Assembly: GCA_002898575.1 (NCBI GenBank)
Contig: BEHT01000002.1
Span: 62,001-126,000, forward strand
Origin: a bacterium HR17
Lineage (GTDB): Bacteria; Armatimonadota; Fervidibacteria; Fervidibacterales; Fervidibacteraceae
Direction: 5' to 3'
Length of the DNA: 64,000 nucleotides
The position numbers and the translations under genes were made by a program. Positions 29,701 to 37,868 of the stretch are shown here, in pieces (the stretch's first letter is position 1; each line of letters opens with the position of its first letter). The notes below the pieces were generated by a model. It saw nothing but the letters and a program-made list of their open reading frames with translations, did not search any database and was not told the origin of the DNA.

Positions 29701-30497
29701 TTTGCCGGCAACAGATGGCGAGGCGCCCGCGACCCGACGGGGAGGGGCGGATGAAACGGGCGCAGATCAACGGGTTGTGTCGTCCACAAGGCACCGCTGC
29801 GGTCAATGACTACAAAGTCGCCGACTTGCAATTGTTCCAGTGTTTTCCAAACGAAAGTCGGGCGCCCGTCGCCGTCAAGAGAGCAAACGAGCAAGGGATG
29901 GTTGAAAGTGCCCGTCACCTCGTAGCCGTGTTGGGTCTGAACCCGCAGAGTCGGGTGCACCCCACTGTCAAACCAGCGCGTTGCAGTGTTGACCTTGCCG
30001 GCAAAGGACAGGACTTTAACGGTTATCGCCTTGGTGCCTTCGTCTACCGACTCACCGTCTTCGCCCAACTCTGCGATGGGCACAAGCCCTTTGTCCGTCA
30101 CGACGAGCGTGTCGCCTGTCACGCAATAGCGCATCTGCGCCGGAGGATCGCCGTCAATGCTGCCGAAGTTGCCTTGACCGTCAATGAGCGGGTAGCGCAT
30201 CGTGAAGTCCTGCGCCATCCGCACCAGCGCTTCGTAAATGGGCGCATCGCCGTGCGGGTGATACTTTTTCATGACTTCACCGACGACCGCCGCGCACTTT
30301 TCACGGGGGCGGTCGGGGAACATGTTTTGTTCGTACATCGCGTAGAGGACGCGTCGTTGGACAGGCTTGAGCCCGTCGCGGACATCCGGCAACGCCCGCG
30401 ACACAATGACGCTCATCGCATAGCGGGTGTAGGAAGTCGCTAACTCCCGCTCCAGCGGAACAGTGACCAGTTCACGGGCGAACGGCGTTTGTGCCAT
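26718..30497 (-). CDS. gyrA: DNA gyrase subunit A precursor containing an intein
   Basis: GyrA cuts and rejoins DNA in the supercoiling enzyme. The 1259-residue precursor is an 815-residue GyrA interrupted by a 444-residue intein. The N-extein ends at the catalytic tyrosine Y124 in PPAQMRY, and the C-extein resumes with TECRLSPIAM. The remainder has the breakage-reunion domain, coiled coil and C-terminal pinwheel with a GyrA box-like QGRGGKG. ATG 30497 follows GAAGGAGG. Splicing is essential because the intein splits the active site. trmB follows directly. No gyrB is in the window. Confidence 0.97.
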   Translation of the reverse strand: MAQTPFARELVTVPLERELATSYTRYAMSVIVSRALPDVRDGLKPVQRRVLYAMYEQNMFPDRPREKCAAVVGEVMKKYHPHGDAPIYEALVRMAQDFTMRYPLIDGQGNFGSIDGDPPAQMRYCVTGDTLVVTDKGLVPIAELGEDGESVDEGTKAITVKVLSFAGKVNTATRWFDSGVHPTLRVQTQHGYEVTGTFNHPLLVCSLDGDGRPTFVWKTLEQLQVGDFVVIDRSGALWTTQPVDLRPFHPPLPVGSRAPRHLLPAKLDERLAFLLGALVADGTARKRAIEVTVTPGEFADAFQQVWSQVFPTCRLHKRLRPRVGLGKQPLWRMQIASKQVVAFLHRLGVKGKAKGRVVPPVILRSPSSVVAAFLQALFESGSVVEQSSGTLSRVTLSSGSEQLVKQVQVLLLRFGIASARYFDPDRKEWRLCLEGVENLRLFAERIGFVSETKRRALQEGLTHLSSKVLVRHSLMSLLAAYARRVAQRHRAWFRQHNLDRPARLVPVLPRWAEALTQCDLVGLLFAPQPRYLFDRVVAIEPAGWQRVYSVRVDSDCHSFVANGFVNHNTECRLSPIAMALLEDIDKDTVDWRPNYDEKHMEPVVLPAKVPNLLINGATGIAVAMATEIPPHNLGEVVDALLHLIDNPDANIDDLMRFLPGPDFPTGGIIVGKDGIRDAYTTGRGTIVLQGRATIENLPGGRTAIVITELPYRVSKEQLIVQIANLVQSRKLEGVADINDETDRTGMRIVVEVKRDYNPRAVLSQLYKVTNLRVNYGIILLALVDNEPKILTLKDILQHYLDHRRQVVTRRTQFELRRAEARAHILEGLRLVARNLDEVIALIRRSESREEARERLMRQFKLSEQQADAILNMQLGQLTRLDQQRLREEYEALIRRIEELQSILRSPKQVDFIIKQELQEVKRQFADHRRTAIVAQAEDADVPMEELLAEQDIAIAISRDGYIKRLPLEAYLERRRGKTTIGLSRKEQDALADLVIASTRHTLLFFSNKGRCYQLRAYEIPAASREAKGTHLGQLLQLDSDEQIVATVPIATFDGGGYLFMATRNGTVKKSPLGEFTTRLAKGVQAITLTEGDELCGVKWTDGNKEVLLATAKGMVIRFKEDEVRPMGRQAQGVRGISLQEGDKVVSFDLVEAGDDSVLVVSAFGYGKRVALKEIRPQGRGGKGLILMGLDKKTGDLVAVQVVRPDDAVLITTARGVVVRLEVAQVRKLSRAARGRVLVPVKNGDVITGVTLVVRPTEEA
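28794..30125 (-). mobile_element. GyrA intein with LAGLIDADG homing endonuclease
   Basis: This 444-residue intein starts CVTGDTLVV (block A, Cys nucleophile) and has TGTFNH (block B, Thr and His). Two dodecapeptide-like motifs, FLLGALVADG and AFLQALFESGS (blocks C and E), indicate a homing endonuclease. It ends with VYSVRVDSDCHSFVANGF and VNHN (blocks F and G), followed by Thr as the +1 residue. The insertion point, between the catalytic Tyr and Thr, is the same as in the known mycobacterial GyrA inteins. The endonuclease acid residues (D and E) are present, so it may still be active. Confidence 0.95.
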
Positions 30498-30523
30498 CGG
30501 CACGAACCTCCTTCTCAAGGACA

Positions 30524-31351
30524 TCAAGGTGTCGCTGCCATTTGTGCCTTACGCACTTGCCACAGGACAGCGGTGACGATTGCCCAGTAGAGCCCGTAGT
30601 AGAGCGCGGCACCTAAATAGGGCACTTGCGCCCATTGCTCCACCAGCGGGAGCACCAACCCCAAAACGCACATCGGCGTCAACGCGTAAACGCACACATT
30701 GAGCATCTGTGCGTATTCCAACTCCAGCCGCCAAATTGCGTCCAGCACCATCGCCACGCCGCTGGCGAGGACATAGTGCAAAAACTTGGTCATCAGCGTG
30801 TAAAGCAACAGAAAGCCCAACACGAAGACGGTCAGGCGGTTGACCCAACGGTCACGCACATAGCGCCAAAACGCGGCGTTGAGGGTCACAGGGCGTTGAG
30901 GTAACGGCACCCCAGCAAGCCAACGGAAGGCATGGGTCAGCGGAACCTGATACAAAAACCCGCGCGCTTGAATGAGCACGCGGTCGCGGGTGACAAGGAA
31001 ACTGACCCAAGGTCCCAGCGGTGGGCGCGTCGTTGTCCCTTTGGGGTCAAGGACTAACAGGGCGTTGAAGGGCACGCGGGGGTCAATCAGGTCAACCGTG
31101 CGCGGGGCAGGAAAATCGGCGACCAACTGACCATTGCGCAGCGTGACTGGGGGCACCCTGTGTGCGACGAGGTCAAAAAACAGCCGCACATTAGTGCGCA
31201 ACGGTCCGACGATGATGAGCCAGTGCACCAATCCCGTCAGCAGTGCCAGCCGCACAAAATAGGCAAACCCCTCCGTGCTCGGTTCACGGAGGAACTCCAA
31301 ATAGTGCTGACCGGGCAACAAAGCGCGCAGGAACTTGCGCGCGAAGGTCAT
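30524..31351 (-). CDS. DUF1189-like integral membrane protein
   Basis: The 275-residue protein has about five membrane segments: one near residues 33-50, and a cluster after residue 170 including LTVFVLGFLLLYTLMTKFL and VTAVLWQV at the end. An extracytoplasmic beta-rich domain (about 60-150) lies between the first and second segments. This plan fits DUF1189, whose members are of unknown function and include proteins near maltodextrin genes. It ends 26 nt before gyrA starts and begins 25 nt after tRNA-Thr, so it may share a transcript with either. Confidence 0.7.
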   Translation of the reverse strand: MTFARKFLRALLPGQHYLEFLREPSTEGFAYFVRLALLTGLVHWLIIVGPLRTNVRLFFDLVAHRVPPVTLRNGQLVADFPAPRTVDLIDPRVPFNALLVLDPKGTTTRPPLGPWVSFLVTRDRVLIQARGFLYQVPLTHAFRWLAGVPLPQRPVTLNAAFWRYVRDRWVNRLTVFVLGFLLLYTLMTKFLHYVLASGVAMVLDAIWRLELEYAQMLNVCVYALTPMCVLGLVLPLVEQWAQVPYLGAALYYGLYWAIVTAVLWQVRKAQMAATP

Positions 31352-31376
31352 GTCGGTCGCTCCTTCGGCAACGGGA

Positions 31377-31451
31377 TGGAGCCCCCGCCGGGACTTGAAC
31401 CCGGGACCTCACCCTTACCAAGGGTGCGCTCTGCCGCTGAGCTACGAGGGC
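31377..31451 (-). tRNA. tRNA-Thr (anticodon GGT)
   Basis: A full cloverleaf can be folded. The acceptor GCCCTCG pairs with CGGGGGC, the anticodon loop TTGGTAA sits on stem CACCC/GGGTG, and the T arm CCGGG-TTCAAGT-CCCGG is intact. The discriminator is T and the CCA end is encoded (31377-31379). Confidence 0.97.
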
Positions 31452-31479
31452 GTCCAGCACCGTTACTTTCCGCCGCTTC

Positions 31480-31567
31480 TGGTGGAGGGGGGAGGATTTG
31501 AACCTCCGAAGGGCCGTCGCCCACCAGGTTTACAGCCTGGCCCCTTTGGCCGCTCGGGCACCCCTCC
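31480..31567 (-). tRNA. tRNA-Tyr (anticodon GTA)
   Basis: The acceptor GGAGGGG pairs with CCCCTCC, the anticodon loop CTGTAAA sits on stem CCAGG/CCTGG, a long variable arm makes it a class II tRNA, and the T arm GGAGG-TTCAAAT-CCTCC is intact. The discriminator is A and CCA is encoded. It lies 28 nt upstream of tRNA-Thr, the common bacterial Tyr-Thr order, but no tuf gene follows. Confidence 0.97.
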
Positions 31568-31617
31568 AAAGTGCGGGGCGACGAAAATTATAACGCAACC
31601 CAAGAGGGAAAACGCCC

Positions 31618-32337
31618 TCAGCGGTGCCGTGAGCGCGTCGTGTCGGGCGCTGTCTCATCGGTGGCGTCGTAGAACCGTGCCGAAACGGCGCCAGCGCGCA
31701 CAAGCGATTCCAACAATTGTTCCGGCGTGACCCGCCCTGACAGGTTGACCGTTAAGCGGAGGCGGTGAAAGTCCGAGTCACCCGAAGGCAACGATTCAAC
31801 TTGCAGCAACCGCGCCCGCAAGTCACCGAGCGCCGTCAGCAACTGCCACAATATCTCGGGGCTGGACGGTAACTCACAGTCTACGATGTGCGTTTGCCCT
31901 CCTGCCCGATGCGTCAGGAAGCGTTCCACGAAACGCAGCCCCGAGAGGGCAATCAAGACGGTCAATGTGCCCATGGCACCGAGGGCATAATAGCCGGCGC
32001 CGACGACCATGCCAATAGCAGCGGTCGTCCAAATAGACGCTGCGGTCGTTAGTCCGCGAATGACATCGCCGCGCAGCCAAATCGTGCCAGCGCCGATGAA
32101 ACCGATGCCCGTGACAATTTGTGCCGCGATCCGTCCGGGGTCACCGTGCCATTCTGCCATCATCACTGACACCAAGGTGAAAAGGCAGGACCCGACACCC
32201 ACCAATACATGGGTCCGTAACCCTGCTGGGCGTTCTTGGGCTTCGCGTTCTGCGCCGATACATCCGCTCAACACCATCGTCACCAGCAGGCGCAAGAGGG
32301 CGTCTACGGTCGTCACTTGCGCCGTCGGCTCCATCAT
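31618..32337 (-). CDS. MgtC/SapB-family membrane protein
   Basis: The 239-residue protein has an N-terminal MgtC domain with four to five membrane helices. The conserved segments GAEREAQERPAGLRTHVLVGVG and TGIGFIGAGTIW are visible, followed by a cytoplasmic ACT-like C-terminal domain (from about residue 150). MgtC proteins are linked to magnesium limitation and modulation of F-type ATP synthase in some bacteria; other SapB members have unknown roles. ATG 32337 (MMEPTAQ) follows GAAGGAAGT. The two tRNA genes lie just downstream. Confidence 0.88.
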   Translation of the reverse strand: MMEPTAQVTTVDALLRLLVTMVLSGCIGAEREAQERPAGLRTHVLVGVGSCLFTLVSVMMAEWHGDPGRIAAQIVTGIGFIGAGTIWLRGDVIRGLTTAASIWTTAAIGMVVGAGYYALGAMGTLTVLIALSGLRFVERFLTHRAGGQTHIVDCELPSSPEILWQLLTALGDLRARLLQVESLPSGDSDFHRLRLTVNLSGRVTPEQLLESLVRAGAVSARFYDATDETAPDTTRSRHR

Positions 32338-32356
32338 ACTTCCTTCACCACGCTTT

Positions 32357-33388
32357 TCAAGACAGGCTAAACATGACTTTGACGGCTTGCCCTTGGAGGA
32401 CGGCGCGGAAACCTTCCTCAAACCGCTCCAACGCCAATCGGTGACTGATGAGGGGTTCCAAGTCTACTTGTCTGGTCGCCAACAGGCGCGTCACTAACTC
32501 CCAAGTGCTGAACAATTTCCGTCCTGTGACGGCATGGATGCGAATTGCCTTCATGATAGCGTCAGTCGGGTTGAAGGTGACAGGGGCGCTGAACAATCCC
32601 AGCCAAGCGATCCAGCCGCCGGGCGTGACGATGTCTAAGGCGTGGTGAAAGGCGGTAGGGTGCCCAGACATTTCGGCGACGGCGTCCACACCGTCGCCGT
32701 TTGTTTCTTGCAAGACCACCTCACGCACATCCTGCTCCAGCGGGTTGACGACGATGTCTGCGCCCATCCGACGCGCGAGGTCGCGCCGAAGGGGATTGGG
32801 TTCCGAAGCGATGACAAGGCTTGCCCCGCAGGCTTTAGCGATGGCGATGCCCATCAGCCCGATAGGTCCACAGCCCAGCACTGCCAACCGCTGCCCCGCG
32901 ATTGGCTCCGCCAGCACCGTGTCGGCGGCGTTGCCCATCGGCTCCATCAACGAGACCCAATGGCGCGGAATGGACGGCGGCACGACGATGCAGTTGCGTG
33001 CAGGCACTTTGACAAACTCGGCAAACGCCCCGTCCACATCAAAGCCGAGGATTCGCAGGTGGCGACACACATGCATCCGTCCCGTTCGGCACTGGTAGCA
33101 GGTGCCGCAGGCGATGTGGGTTTCAAGGGCGACGAAGTCGCCCACTTGCACATGGGTGACACCGTCTCCGACCGCCACGACCTCACCGGCGGCTTCGTGC
33201 CCGACGATGCGGGGCACTTCCCGCAAATGCTCCGCCATCCATGCGTCCCATTGGTAAAGGTGGACATCGCTGCCGCACACGGAAGCGAACCGGACTTGCA
33301 CCAGCACTTCGCCTGCACCGACTGTGGGGACAGGCGTTTCTACCAAGTCAAAACCGGGTGCCCGACGCGCTTTGACCAATGCCTTCAT
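32357..33388 (-). CDS. tdh: L-threonine 3-dehydrogenase-like zinc alcohol dehydrogenase
   Basis: The 343-residue medium-chain dehydrogenase has catalytic zinc ligands C38 (SVCGSDVH) and H64-E65 (GHEAAGE), four structural zinc cysteines (C94, C97, C100, C108) and the NAD fold GCGPIGLMGIAIA. The opening MKALVKARRAPGFDLVE and SVCGSDVHLYQWDAW are characteristic of Tdh, which oxidises threonine to 2-amino-3-ketobutyrate. The partner kbl is not in the window, so a different polyol or aldehyde substrate remains possible. ATG 33388 is chosen from the family start. It is followed 19 nt later by the MgtC-like gene. Confidence 0.87.
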   Translation of the reverse strand: MKALVKARRAPGFDLVETPVPTVGAGEVLVQVRFASVCGSDVHLYQWDAWMAEHLREVPRIVGHEAAGEVVAVGDGVTHVQVGDFVALETHIACGTCYQCRTGRMHVCRHLRILGFDVDGAFAEFVKVPARNCIVVPPSIPRHWVSLMEPMGNAADTVLAEPIAGQRLAVLGCGPIGLMGIAIAKACGASLVIASEPNPLRRDLARRMGADIVVNPLEQDVREVVLQETNGDGVDAVAEMSGHPTAFHHALDIVTPGGWIAWLGLFSAPVTFNPTDAIMKAIRIHAVTGRKLFSTWELVTRLLATRQVDLEPLISHRLALERFEEGFRAVLQGQAVKVMFSLS

Positions 33389-33523
33389 ACGGCTCTCGCC
33401 TCCCAAGCGGCAGATTCGGCGCTGCCGTCCGTGCTGTGTGTTGCACCTGCATCGGGGCGGCACTATCATTTTGGCAGGAGGTTCGGTGGTTTTGGTCATG
33501 TTGTCGTGAGGAGGCGAGGGTGA

Positions 33524-33892
33524 ATGCAATGCCCACGCTGCCGCGCAGATAACTTGGACGAACGCGTTTACTGTTGGCAATGTCTCGCTCCGTTGCGCAG
33601 CAGCGCGATGGGTCCGCTGCCGACCCCGACGGCGACGGCTGTCCCCAAAGCGGCTGCCACACGCAGCACGGGTGAACGCCGTTCGCCTCCCGTTGCTCTC
33701 CTTGCGGTAATCGGTGCGGGTATTTTGATCGGGTTAGGTGTCGCGGCTTACTTCCTTCTGCGGTCGCCCCAACAACCTTCGGCACCGACACCCGCAACGA
33801 CACCCACTACCCCTACCGCCGTGCCCATGGCGCCGGGAGCGACATCGGCACCGACAGTCCAGCCATCTCAACCGCCGATACCGCCTCGGTAG
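33524..33892 (+). CDS. Zinc-ribbon membrane protein with proline/threonine-rich tail
   Basis: The 122-residue protein starts with a zinc ribbon (CPRC at 3-6, CWQC at 17-20). It has one membrane helix (VALLAVIGAGILIGLGVAAY, about 59-78) and ends in a low-complexity tail of Pro, Thr and Ala that would face the outside if the ribbon is cytoplasmic. Such small ribbon-plus-anchor proteins are common in this kind of genome, but no function is known. It is 26 nt upstream of another membrane-anchored hypothetical gene, with which it probably forms an operon. Confidence 0.7.
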   Translation: MQCPRCRADNLDERVYCWQCLAPLRSSAMGPLPTPTATAVPKAAATRSTGERRSPPVALLAVIGAGILIGLGVAAYFLLRSPQQPSAPTPATTPTTPTAVPMAPGATSAPTVQPSQPPIPPR

Positions 33893-33918
33893 CGGGAAAC
33901 CTGAAAGGGTGAACGGCT

Positions 33919-34440
33919 ATGCATCGGGACGGCAAAGCGCTGGTGATGGGGCTTGCCGGATTCGTTGTGGTGGCGGTTATCGTCGGGTTGTTGGTAGCCA
34001 TCCGCAATTCCCCTTCTGCAGTCGCCCAAGCCTTTGCAGCGCAACTGGCGCGCCGGGACGAATCTGGCTTGCGCGCATTGGTCACAGCGAAAGACCAACA
34101 ACGAGTGCCCCGCTTAATCGCGTTCGCCAACTTGTTCCCCGACCTACAACTGCAAGTCAACCGCATAGAGAACCGAAACGGGCAAACGGTCGCCGTGTTG
34201 GTGGCGTCGTTTTCGCAAGTCGCCCTCGGTGCGATGCGCTTTTCGGTGCCCGCAGGCAAGTTGGAACTGCCTTTTGCACTGAGGCGCGAACGGGTCTTGT
34301 TTTGGCGGGTGGACTTGGAGCAGTCGGAACCGCTGTTGCGCCAGACTTTGCAGCAAGCGGCGTTGGCAGTGCTCCGCCAGCAACCGGCGCTTCTGCAACA
34401 ACTGTTGCAGCACCTGCCGTCGGTCGCCCCGCGCCCGTGA
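33919..34440 (+). CDS. Membrane-anchored hypothetical protein
   Basis: The 173-residue protein is not recognised. One N-terminal anchor (about residues 9-28, LAGFVVVAVIVGLLVA) is followed by an extracytoplasmic domain of alpha/beta appearance. Its start (AVAQAFAAQLARRDESGLRAL) is reminiscent of NTF2-like or DUF4878-type lipoprotein domains that measure repeated small helices. The tail is Gln/Leu-rich. The MR/MLE gene begins 18 nt downstream. The likeness to NTF2-like domains is only a visual impression. Confidence 0.6.
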   Translation: MHRDGKALVMGLAGFVVVAVIVGLLVAIRNSPSAVAQAFAAQLARRDESGLRALVTAKDQQRVPRLIAFANLFPDLQLQVNRIENRNGQTVAVLVASFSQVALGAMRFSVPAGKLELPFALRRERVLFWRVDLEQSEPLLRQTLQQAALAVLRQQPALLQQLLQHLPSVAPRP

Positions 34441-34458
34441 ACGAGGAGGTGCGATGCC

Positions 34459-35706
34459 GTGAAAATCACCCAAGTGGAGCGCATCACCGTTGAGGTGCCG
34501 TTTCGGGGCTTGGCGGCAAAACACATGCCCCGCGAACTGGCAGATTGGGCGATCTCGGAAGTGTGTAAGGTCGTCACTGACGCCGGCTTGGTCGGATGGG
34601 GCGAAACCATTGTCTTCTACACTTGGGCACGGGTAACGGACGCGGCGGTGCAAAAGGTGTTAGGGCAAAACCCCTTTGAGTGCCTCTGGGACGACTCATT
34701 GGGCGCCGGGTTGCAAATGGCGCTGTGGGATTTGGCAGGCAAAGCGCTGGAGGTGCCCTGCTATCGCCTGCTGGGCAGTCCTGTCCGCGAATGGTGTCCT
34801 ATTGCGTGGTGGGTCATTGACATGCCGCCCGAAGATTGGGCGACGGAAGCCCAAGAGGCACTTCAAAGCGGCTACACCGCGATGAAACTCAAAGCCCGTC
34901 CGTGGTTTGACATTTTCGCGCAAGTGCACGCCATCAGCCAAGTCACCCCGTCGTCGTTTGCGTTGGATGTGGACTTCAATGCCTTCTTGCTGAACACCGC
35001 CAACGCTTTGCCCGTGCTGGAAGAGTTGGAAGACAACGAGCGCGTCGCCATCTTTGAAACGCCCATCCCGCAAAGCGATGTGGAAGGCAACAAACACCTG
35101 CGGCGCCGTTTGGACCGCCCCATCGCCCACCACTTTGGTCAACCGCCCATCATGACGGCGCTGCGGGAAGATGTTTGCGATGGGTTTGTGTTGACAGGCG
35201 GCACCAAACGGCTGATGGAGCAAGCTGCGATCGCTGCCGCCGCTAACAAACCGTTCTGGCTGCAACTGGTCGGCACCGGCATCACGACAGCGTGGACGCT
35301 CCATTTGGGCGCCGTTTTGTCCCACGCCCAGTGGTCCGCCATCACTTGCCTGAACATTTACGCCGACGATTTGCTGACCGACCCGCTGACCATTCAAGGC
35401 GGTTACGCCAAAGTGCCCGATAAGCCTGGCTTAGGCGTTGCGGTAGACGAAGAGGCGTTGGAACGCTACCGTGTGACGCTGCCCCGTGAACGCCCGACAG
35501 TGCGGCAGGTGTTCGCCGTCGTGTGGGACGATGGGCGCAAAACCTATTACGCGTCCCCACGCGCCTATCACGCCGATTTTTACGCCGGCAACCAACCTGT
35601 CACGCACCGAGGCGTCCGGTTGGAAATCCTCACCGACGATGGCAGCAGGGAGTTCGCCGACCTTTACGCCCGGGTGCAGCGTGGACCGGTGCGGTCCGCC
35701 TTCTGA
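34459..35706 (+). CDS. Enolase-superfamily enzyme (mandelate racemase/muconate lactonizing type)
   Basis: The 415-residue protein has the MR/MLE capping domain and barrel. The K-x-K motif KLKARP (K143, K145) supplies the base; metal ligands include D170 or D172 (ALDVDFN) and E200 (IFETPIPQ). The C-terminal GGYAKVPDKPGLGVAVDEEA is the typical family end, and an extra beta-rich segment of about 70 residues follows. Members dehydrate sugar acids or racemise acids or dipeptides; the substrate cannot be read from sequence. It starts with GTG 34459 after GAGGAGGTG. The next gene, an SDR, is convergent. Confidence 0.87.
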   Translation: MKITQVERITVEVPFRGLAAKHMPRELADWAISEVCKVVTDAGLVGWGETIVFYTWARVTDAAVQKVLGQNPFECLWDDSLGAGLQMALWDLAGKALEVPCYRLLGSPVREWCPIAWWVIDMPPEDWATEAQEALQSGYTAMKLKARPWFDIFAQVHAISQVTPSSFALDVDFNAFLLNTANALPVLEELEDNERVAIFETPIPQSDVEGNKHLRRRLDRPIAHHFGQPPIMTALREDVCDGFVLTGGTKRLMEQAAIAAAANKPFWLQLVGTGITTAWTLHLGAVLSHAQWSAITCLNIYADDLLTDPLTIQGGYAKVPDKPGLGVAVDEEALERYRVTLPRERPTVRQVFAVVWDDGRKTYYASPRAYHADFYAGNQPVTHRGVRLEILTDDGSREFADLYARVQRGPVRSAF

Positions 35707-35724
35707 ACGAGGCGATGGGCGCCC

Positions 35725-36495
35725 TTACGCTTCCCGCAACTCACCGAAGCCCATCAGCCCCGCCGTCAGCCCACCGTCCACGACGAACACAGCGCCAGTG
35801 ACGAAACCAGATTCGTCGGACGCTAAGAAAAGCGCCATATTAGCGACATCGTCCACCGTGCCCAGCCGCCCCAACGGATACCAGCGAACCATTTCGTCCC
35901 AAATGTGGGGCTTCTCCCGCAAAATTGGACCCCAAATTTCCGTCTGGATGGTGCCAGGGCAAATGACATTGACGCGGATGCCGTCCCGTCCGTGCCAAAC
36001 GGCGAGGCTGCGCGCCATGCCGATCAGCGCCGCCTTAGAGGCCGAGTAGGCGTGGATGCCTTGCATGCCCATCAGCGCGTTGACGGACGAGATGATGACA
36101 ATGCTGCCTCCCCCTGCTGCCTTCATCGCTGGGATAGCGTGGCGGCAACAAAGGTAGGTGCCCTGCACATTGACCCGCAAGTTGGCGTCCAAGTTGTCGG
36201 CGAGGATGTCTGCCGTCGCGCAAACGGCGTTACACACGAGGATGTCCAACTTGCCGAAGGTGGTGACCGTCGTCTCCACCATCGCCTGCACCTGCACATC
36301 GTCTGTGACATCGGCGCGACAAAAGATTGCCGTGCCGCCAGCGTCCTGAATTTCGCGCACTGTTTGCTGCCCGCCCGCATCGTTGATGTCGTTGACGACG
36401 ACTTGGGCACCTTCGCGGGCGAAGCGTTGGGCGATGCCTTTGCCGATACCTCGCGCAGCACCCGTAACGATGGCGACCTTACCCGCCAACCGCAT
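35725..36495 (-). CDS. Short-chain dehydrogenase/reductase
   Basis: This is a classical SDR of 256 residues. It has the cofactor loop TGAARGIG (11-18), the NNAG position filled by CNAV, catalytic S137, Y150 and K154 (YSASK), and the C-terminal VDGGLTAG. Asp at residue 36 (VVNDIND) favours NAD. It resembles FabG and glucose or sugar dehydrogenases; with the MR/MLE enzyme next door a sugar-acid substrate is plausible but unproven. Confidence 0.9.
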   Translation of the reverse strand: MRLAGKVAIVTGAARGIGKGIAQRFAREGAQVVVNDINDAGGQQTVREIQDAGGTAIFCRADVTDDVQVQAMVETTVTTFGKLDILVCNAVCATADILADNLDANLRVNVQGTYLCCRHAIPAMKAAGGGSIVIISSVNALMGMQGIHAYSASKAALIGMARSLAVWHGRDGIRVNVICPGTIQTEIWGPILREKPHIWDEMVRWYPLGRLGTVDDVANMALFLASDESGFVTGAVFVVDGGLTAGLMGFGELREA

Positions 36496-36558
36496 AGCCG
36501 TCGCCTCCGCTTGGACAGCAGAAACTCCACTTTTCTACTTTGCCGCAGGCGAGGTGCA

Positions 36559-37032
36559 CTAATCTTGTCCCGGCTTGAACCAATGTTTGACAGCAGCCAA
36601 GAGTCCGACCAGCAGCCCGATGCCCGCAAAGGGCATCGCCAACACCAGCGCGACGGCAGCGACTAACAACGCCAAACCGACAGCGGCGAAAACGGTCATC
36701 ACGACGCTGAAAGTAAAACCGACGACGCCCAGCGTGAAAAGGACGACAGGCGCTGCGACCAACGCTGCCACGACGACGCCGAGCACTTTGCCCCATGACC
36801 AGCGCCGCTGAGGGCGGCGTCGGGCACGAAACTCGTCAATGGCGCGCTGCAGCGCTTTGAGCGAAATCCCAGCGGCTTGGGCGCCGGCTTCCAACGCCGT
36901 GCGCGGGACGCGAGGTTCATCGGCGTCCATTTCCTGCTGCAACTCCGCCGCCCGCCGCAAAATTTCGCGCACTTCCTCGGGCGCAAATTCGTCTTGCCAA
37001 TCGCGCCGGACGGGACGCTGTCTCGTCTTCAT
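36559..37032 (-). CDS. Membrane protein downstream of PspA
   Basis: The 157-residue protein has a charged, helical N-terminal half (1-80) and two or three hydrophobic segments in the second half (about 83-105 and 108-130, then 132-150). No family is recognised. It starts 6 nt after the pspA stop, so the two are surely cotranscribed. PspA operons often include small membrane partners such as PspB/PspC, and a similar membrane-stress role is a reasonable inference. The helical front resembles SHOCT-like or DUF1707-like regulators only vaguely. Confidence 0.65.
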   Translation of the reverse strand: MKTRQRPVRRDWQDEFAPEEVREILRRAAELQQEMDADEPRVPRTALEAGAQAAGISLKALQRAIDEFRARRRPQRRWSWGKVLGVVVAALVAAPVVLFTLGVVGFTFSVVMTVFAAVGLALLVAAVALVLAMPFAGIGLLVGLLAAVKHWFKPGQD

Positions 37033-37038
37033 TTGCCC

Positions 37039-37788
37039 TCACTCCTGTTGAACCGTCTCCGAGGGTTTAGGGTGGGGCAATTGACGGGTTCCTGCCGCCG
37101 GTAACGACGGTTGCTGCGACGACACTGTCAAACCCAAGCGCCGTTTGTATTCGGCGAGTTGTTCTTCCACGCCCATCTGGATAGCAGCGCGCCGAATCTC
37201 CCGCAGGCGGGCGTCCACATCGGACGCAGCCACCTCCATCCGCGCTTGGGCGCGGGCGGTCCGCTCGGCAACTTTCTCCCGCATCCGCTCCAGCACATCG
37301 GACATATCGCCGACCTCAAACGCCGCTAACGCTTGCGCCAGTTCTTGCTGCAACCGCGCCAACTGCGCCTGCCCGATGAGCCGTTTGGCTTCGGCGATTT
37401 TGCCTTCCATTTCTCGTTGATACTCCTGCAGCGCCGCTTTTGCCTGCTGCGACGCGCGCTGCGCCGTTGCCAGTTGTTCCAGCGTGTCCTGCAAGCTTTC
37501 TTCGGCTTGGGCTTTGGCAGCGATCAGCACCTTGGCTTCCTCTTCGTAGCCCAACTTCAAGGCGGCGACGATTTGCTGGTCATATTCGGCGATTTGCTTG
37601 CGCAACCGCTCGGCTTGTTGCTCCAACTGGTATTCGGTCGCCAAAACTTCGGCGACGGCAGCGCGCAACTTGGGGACCCGCGAGCGCATGTCGTCAATGT
37701 ATTGGCGCAACATCACCTCGGGGTCTTCGGACCGGCGCAACAGTGAACCCAGCCACGCCCGCAACACTATCCAGAAACGGCGCAACAT
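37039..37788 (-). CDS. pspA: PspA/IM30-family membrane-remodelling protein
   Basis: The 249-residue protein is almost wholly coiled coil (about 25-215) with the family pattern at the start (DPEVMLRQYIDDMRSRVPKL). PspA/Vipp1 proteins assemble on the inner membrane surface and maintain membrane integrity under stress; they are related to ESCRT-III. The last 30 residues are a Pro/Gln-rich tail. No pspF-like regulator is nearby. Confidence 0.92.
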   Translation of the reverse strand: MLRRFWIVLRAWLGSLLRRSEDPEVMLRQYIDDMRSRVPKLRAAVAEVLATEYQLEQQAERLRKQIAEYDQQIVAALKLGYEEEAKVLIAAKAQAEESLQDTLEQLATAQRASQQAKAALQEYQREMEGKIAEAKRLIGQAQLARLQQELAQALAAFEVGDMSDVLERMREKVAERTARAQARMEVAASDVDARLREIRRAAIQMGVEEQLAEYKRRLGLTVSSQQPSLPAAGTRQLPHPKPSETVQQE

Positions 37789-37868
37789 TGTGCATCAGCC
37801 TCCCTTACGGCGGGCGCATCCCTTCGCGCCGCTGCATCAATGTTAGGGCAATCCCACCCCAATGGGCA

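Noticed and set aside
30498-30527. Longer GyrA start with ten extra residues
   Set aside because: GAAGGAGG lies inside that extension, right before ATG 30497.
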